From: Heligmosomoides polygyrus polygyrus
Taxonomy: Eukaryota; Nematoda; Chromadorea; Rhabditida; Heligmosomidae
DNA length: 64,000 nucleotides
Reading direction: 5' to 3'
Assembly: GCA_947396885.1 (NCBI GenBank)
Contig: OX377205.1
Span: forward strand, 59,678,969 to 59,742,968
Shown here one piece after another: positions 59,538 to 64,000 of the stretch (within the stretch, counting starts at the first letter, position 1; every line of letters starts with the position of its first letter). The notes beneath the pieces were generated by a model. It ran no database searches, was not told where the DNA came from, and saw only the letters and a list, made by a program, of their open reading frames with translations. A program made the position numbers and the translations under genes.

Positions 59538-59869
59538 CGTCTCTGGTTGCTTCGAAAACCCGAGTGGAATGGCATTCCGAGGAGACCTAGGCCCTTGTGA
59601 TGAGTCAGGATGTGAAGAAATTGTACCCCTCATGCGTTGACCATACTGGGATCAGTCCTACTGCTTTTTGGCCTGTGTATAATTGGTGTTGAAGGTTTTC
59701 CATAAATATTTCATACAGCATCGTATTTTGCATAATTGGAACATTGCTGGTGCATCACGAGATGTCGATAAGGAATAAGAATTGTGAAAACATCAGCAAA
59801 CTCCAAAAAATGTTCAGGTATGGAAATCTTTATGGAAATGAGACACTATAGTAGAACTGCGCAACATAG

Positions 59870-59935
59870 CTGAGGAACCGAACCTCAGACGTAATGATAT
59901 GAAGCAGCAGCTCTACCACTGCGCCACCCCGGCCA
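59870..59935 (-). tRNA. tRNA-like sequence (pseudogene or SINE head)
   Basis: Complement has A-box TGGCGCAGTGGTAGAGC and B-box GGTTCGGTTCC with good D- and T-arm geometry. The 3' acceptor strand does not pair, so not a functional tRNA. Confidence 0.5.
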
Positions 59936-60252
59936 CGACACGACTTCCTTGCGTCGCCATGGTAAGCTCGACGCTTCTGACCCCTAACTATCATTTGCCT
60001 CAAGGATTCGGCAAAAACAAAACATGTTGTGTTACTATTTGGAGGACGGAGATTCTCCCTGTAGTACTCATTCTTGGCATTCCGGCGTACCGTTCAGACA
60101 ATTCCCTTGTTAGTTGCCTTTTTATACTCCCGCCGATGGGCAGCGCCTCAATTCGGAGCGCTGGACGGTTGCAGTTAGAAAGGGGAGCATCAGTGACGCG
60201 CGCCCGACGCGATTAGTCTGGCTGATCAGCGGAATGCATCTGGCCGACGTTA

Positions 60253-60438
60253 GGCCTTTGTCATACCATCGCTCACCCCTTTGTCATCCCTATATATACA
60301 TACATACATATATGTATAGTATAGATTAGGAGCGACGCCTAATGATATGCACCCATATCGATTCCACCGCGCCGCCCGATCGATATGGGAGCATATCACT
60401 AGGCGTCGCTCGGGGTGAGCGGTGGTATGACAAAGGCC
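60253..60438. mobile_element. Harbinger-type MITE, family H copy 2
   Basis: TTA on both sides (60250-60252, 60439-60441). Ends GGCCTTTGTCATACCATCGC / GGTGGTATGACAAAGGCC. The interior has the GATATGC...GCATATC palindrome. A 50-bp TATATACATACATA segment is inserted in the left arm. Confidence 0.9.
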
Positions 60439-60779
60439 TTAGGGGTGGGATTACTGTGGGGAGCGGCGAATCCTCTCTAAAGGTTGGGGTCGAAGTCATC
60501 CGCTCAACCTACGGTTGGAACTAGTGGAATTGTGTCGAATCCCTTGCAATGTAAATGGTATAAACGACCCTTTATTTTGCATCATGTGCGGTTCCAAAAG
60601 TAAGATTGCTGGAAGGCACTCAGCGCCGAGAACAACTCAGAATTCTCTCTCAAATGGCCATTCTGAGGTCACTGTGTGCTAAACATATCTTTAGCGCAGT
60701 AGGTGAAACTTTGGGAATGTCTGCAGATGTTTCCATTTCCTTCCCAGGTCACGGCAGGTACGGGTGACTAAGGTCGTGG

Positions 60780-61030
60780 TCACAGATTTTGTACAAACTT
60801 CAGCGTGATGCGAAAAAGTGGATGTTAGATTTGTGATCAGCACCCCATATAATCCACCTAGGCAAGGTTTGGGTGAGATCGGTGGTTATGACCTCAACAG
60901 CGACAGAGCTCGACAGTCATCCGAACCTACCGTAATCGGGCGTAATTTTAAAAACGTATGTCAAATTCGTGATCACCATTAAATAACCCCCACCCTAGGC
61001 GAATTTTGGTCGAAAATTTTTTCGACCTCT
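60780..61030. repeat. Dispersed repeat with CTAGGCGAANTTTGG block
   Basis: Two tandem-like halves (GATCAGCACCCCATATAATC and GATCACCATTAAATAACC) related to 22590-22720 and 28730-28800. Confidence 0.5.
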
Positions 61031-61254
61031 GGAGTCCTTATAGTAGGGCCACCATTTTGCTACACCCTTTTTGGTCTGTTAGTTGGAGGACCAAAACGAA
61101 AAGAACACAGCAAGATGATTCATCCCGCTGATGGAACCTCCCACTTCACACCGAGTCTGCCGCAGCTGATCGCGCCCCGCCGCGCCCTTCCCTCCAGCGG
61201 CCCTTGCCGGAGAACAGGTCTGCTTGGCATGGTGCCGAGTATAGTTGTGCTTGA

Positions 61255-61490
61255 ACGAATATATTCGAATAATTTATTCGAATAATCATTCGAATTATTC
61301 GATCATTCGATATTTCTTGATTTTCGAATATTCGTTCGAATTCGATTATCGATGATCTTCAAAAGTCGAATATTCGTTCGAATTCGATTATCGATGTTTT
61401 TCAAATGTCGAATATTCGTTCGAATTCGAACGTCGAAGTCATATTCGAATATTATTCGAAAATCGAAGATTTAAACTGTGTTCGATCGAA
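61255..61490. repeat. TTCGAATATTCG array with 42-bp units
   Basis: CGAATATTCGTTCGAATTCG units start at 61325, 61367 and 61409. Flanking sequence is dense in ATTCGAAT. Confidence 0.88.
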
Positions 61491-61504
61491 TAATTGTAAT
61501 CCAA

Positions 61505-61508
61505 TCTA

Positions 61509-61565
<57 letters not shown>
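61505..61565 (+). mobile_element. Probable Helitron 5' end with (TA)n
   Basis: TCTATACTATATATATAT after a host A, then about 24 TA units and AAGAGTAAGCGGTTGTGTC. This start resembles Helitron 5' termini and the family A ends. The 3' end was not found, so the length is unknown (up to about 63370). Confidence 0.5.
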
Positions 61566-61854
61566 AGTAAGCGGTTGTGTCTTTCCGTCCGTCTGTCTAT
61601 CTGGCCTTTCGTAGACGTCGTGTCGCGAGCGTCAGAAGACGTGTTGCCGATGTCGCTCAAAGGACGTTCGGTTAAGAATACGTGTCACCGACGTCGTTCA
61701 GCAGGCGCCCGGGTTCAGGAGATGTGCCACCGATATCGCGCAATGGGTGTGTGGGTTCAAAAGAGGCTTCACTCATGTCAAGCAGGGACTGTAGGAATTC
61801 AGAAGACATGTCACGGATGATAGTGTCTGGGGATGAACCTGTAAAGGTGGAATA

Positions 61855-62190
61855 ATTGAAGAGGGGGGGGGAGGGGGCAGTGAAGGGGGAACAGTAAGGT
61901 GGGAGGGGAGACAAGTAAGGAGGGACCACCAAATGAGGACCAGTAATGAGGACCGGTGAAAGGGGAGCACACCAGAATGAAGGGGGAGGAAAACCAGTAA
62001 ATGGAGACCAGCGGAGAGGAGACCTCTAAAGGTGGGAGCAATAATGGGGGCCAGCCAAGGGGGGGGGGGGGGGCACCTGCAAATAGAGACCAGTGAGGGG
62101 CAAAGTATGAACCGGTAGCGGGCATAAAAAGGGAGACCAGTAAATGTGGGATCACCGAAGGAGACCAGTAAGGGCGAGCCAGTATTTTTC
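61855..62190. repeat. Polypurine (G-rich) degenerate tandem repeat
   Basis: GAGACCAGTAA and GGGGGAGG-type units with very few pyrimidines on the plus strand. More units at 62850-62940. Long minus-strand ORFs rich in Pro, Leu and Ser are by-products. Confidence 0.8.
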
Positions 62191-62627
62191 TCAGTATCGT
62201 ACAACATGATTCGGACTTATTCAGAACATGTCACCCCGACATCATACATCTATATAGATTACCAACACCGATTCATTTCGTTCATGCTTCCACAGATGAA
62301 GCACTCCGGATTGGGACTCTCACCATCTGTTCCTCGACACGTAGAGAACGTGTGCTTTCAGAGAATAAAACCTACGTGAGATAAGTCTTATCATCTACAG
62401 CGCTAGCAAAATTTGCAATTCAACCTGGGATATGGCTGCTGCAAGGGAGGCGCGCCTTTCACTGCTTAACACAACAGCACCTGAGCGAGTTTCTGAGCGT
62501 CCAGATTCAGAAGCCGTGCCGCCTACGTCATGCCATGGGCATGAGAGAACCACCAAATAGGTAAGTGTAGTAGGGGGTCTTCGCGGGTAAAGAACCAACA
62601 GCGACGAGGAAGGAGCAACCTGGGGCC

Positions 62628-62771
62628 GGATTTATCAACGACTTACACTAATTCAACGGAAAAATACAGCAGAAGTCTCTGATAGCGGGGCATATGGTGG
62701 AGCTTTCACCGCGCTATCAGGGATTTCAGCTGCATTTCTCTGTTAAGTTGCTGTAAGTCGTTGATGAATCC
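62628..62771. mobile_element. Hairpin MITE, family K copy 3
   Basis: Ends GGATTTATCAACGACTTACA / TGTAAGTCGTTGATGAATCC. Inner stem TGATAGCG / CGCTATCA. Confidence 0.85.
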
Positions 62772-63379
62772 ATCCAGCTCCTGGTGGAGGAATTTGGATG
62801 AGGGTTAATAGGAGGAATAATGAAGCAGATCAGGAGGTGGCACCAACAAAAGTGGAAGCAATAAGGGGGAATAAGGGGGAGTAAGGAGGACCAGCGAGGG
62901 GATCCATTATGAGGGGACCAGTGAGGGAGACCGGATTTGGAGGATGTGACACCGATGTCACGCAATGGGCGTTCGCTCGCTGTGAGCGAACGCCAAGGAA
63001 TCTGCCATCTGCGCAGCCTCTCGACACAGCAGCAACTGCGCGTGTTTCGGAGCTTCTGGATTCGGAACACGGGTCTTCTGAGCTTCTAGATAAATAAGTC
63101 GGACCCCAGCGTCCCGCAACAAGGGTCTGGTGTGAGAAGAGGTGTCCTCGACGTTCTGCGACGAGCGGCCGCTCTCAGAATCCAGTATTATCCTATGTTG
63201 AACGGAAAATTTCACCCACGCTAGATAATGCTGCAGTAGCAGAGGAAGCACCTCCTGCTTGACACAGCAACATCTGAGCGCGTTTCTGCACGTCTGGATT
63301 CAGAATACGGGTCCCCTACGTCAAGCAATAAGCGTTCTGATACGTGTCACCGACGTCTGTCGTGGCATGGGAAGACCGC

Positions 63380-64000
63380 TAGCAAGGGAAGGGTCTGAAT
63401 AGCGTATGTCTGAACGGAAGGAGCGAGTCATGTAGGGAGAATCCTTACCCCTCAATTAGTATGAGAATCTGTTTATTTTTTGCCAAGTCGTTAAACCCAA
63501 GGAGTAGGGGGTCACAATGGAATACGGCACATCACGAGTTTTGGGGTTTTGTACGCCCGCGATGCCTCTACAGGCTGTGGCTCGGAGCGCAGGTGGGCAG
63601 AGGGTTGACTCAGGCGAGGGAAATCAGGGGTTTGGTTCTTGTGCGTTGCTGAATTTTGCCTTTCAAATGATTGGTTGAGATTTGGGGGATTCTGACGTCC
63701 ATACCATTTTCAGACGTTTTCTGTGCATTCTTCCAGCTGTACGCCGAAGTATTCAATGTGGTGATCTATAATTGTTCAGCACCAGTGATACACAGTTACA
63801 AAGTGCATGAAGCTGCACTGGGCACAATACGGGAACCGTACAAAGGCTACAGGCTCCTCATAGTCTGTTTCCATACATGGACCGAAGGCCTCGGGAAACA
63901 CCATCCTGCTCGGACTTTCAAAAGAGACCAGGATGTGACGTCGGAGGTGGTTAAAATGAGAAACCAGGTGTGCGGATCCAGCAAATTGAGCTAGGCATCG
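63380..64000 (+). repeat. Dispersed repeat family V, copy C (runs to the window end)
   Basis: GCCAAGTCGTTAAACCCAAG, GGAATACGGCACATCACGAG, the TTGGGGGATTCTGACGTC block and the ORF occur in the order expected for an undisrupted copy. Confidence 0.75.
63748..63994 (+). CDS. Repeat-borne ORF of family V, copy C
   Basis: About 81 codons (KVHEAALGTIREPYKGYRLL and on to TSEVVKM) ending TAG. The frame extends upstream through a TCTTCCAG acceptor-like site, so it could once have been an exon. Confidence 0.4.

Noticed and set aside
61773..62207. Proline-rich 144-codon ORF on the minus strand
   Set aside because: Reading of the polypurine tract on the opposite strand. No domain.

Overview
The window looks like chromosomal DNA of a parasitic nematode, most likely a strongylid of the hookworm kind. 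That placement is inference. It rests on very short introns (about 50-80 nt) with T-rich CAG/TAG acceptors, an RTE-type LINE ending in (AAGT)n, a DD37D (maT-like) mariner, and a heavy load of small palindromic transposons. No bacterial genes, operons or CRISPR arrays are visible. || Backbone: one host gene, the nuclear-pore scaffold nucleoporin Nup93 (npp-13 in C. elegans), runs on the minus strand from an ATG at 43948 to a TGA at 8279. I place 22 exons (one tentative), totalling 2343 nt or 780 codons plus stop. Every junction is in phase and no exon has an internal stop, so the gene looks intact. One or more exons for the N-terminal coiled-coil segment (about 50-60 residues) were not found. 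The last two exons of a second, unidentified gene lie just upstream on the same strand (44992-45341). || Almost everything else is transposable elements, many inside Nup93 introns. 0-3 kb: a decayed CR1/Jockey-like LINE. 3.7-5.1 kb: a non-autonomous Helitron with two satellite arrays. 6.2 kb: a mariner N-terminal fragment. 8.3-18.1 kb: Nup93 3' exons separated by a Helitron (13.5-15.7 kb), a tRNA-containing repeat and Harbinger-type MITEs. 18.1-26.0 kb: an intron holding a GC-rich MITE inside a MITE, TTCGAA arrays, and a triple nest (Harbinger MITE, then hAT, then mariner). 26.0-28.1 kb: more exons, with a DD37D mariner sitting in a 76-nt intron. 28.1-39.0 kb: an intron holding a LINE split by a hAT element, itself split by a 5.2-kb Gypsy retrotransposon. 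39.0-43.9 kb: first exons, and a 2.4-kb foldback element containing a PHD-like ORF. || 44-64 kb: intergenic, repeat-built DNA. It contains an AT-rich retroelement with an unusual reverse transcriptase, cut by a 4.4-kb Helitron carrying a higher-order satellite; an RTE insertion with a clear 10-bp target duplication; three hairpin MITEs; and a dispersed repeat whose three copies keep an indel-free ORF of about 82 codons. || The gene and its transposons are not a pathway. The main story is how a conserved gene stays spliceable while its introns collect nested insertions. Target-site duplications (TTA/TAA, TA, 5, 8 and 10 bp) let the insertion order be read directly.
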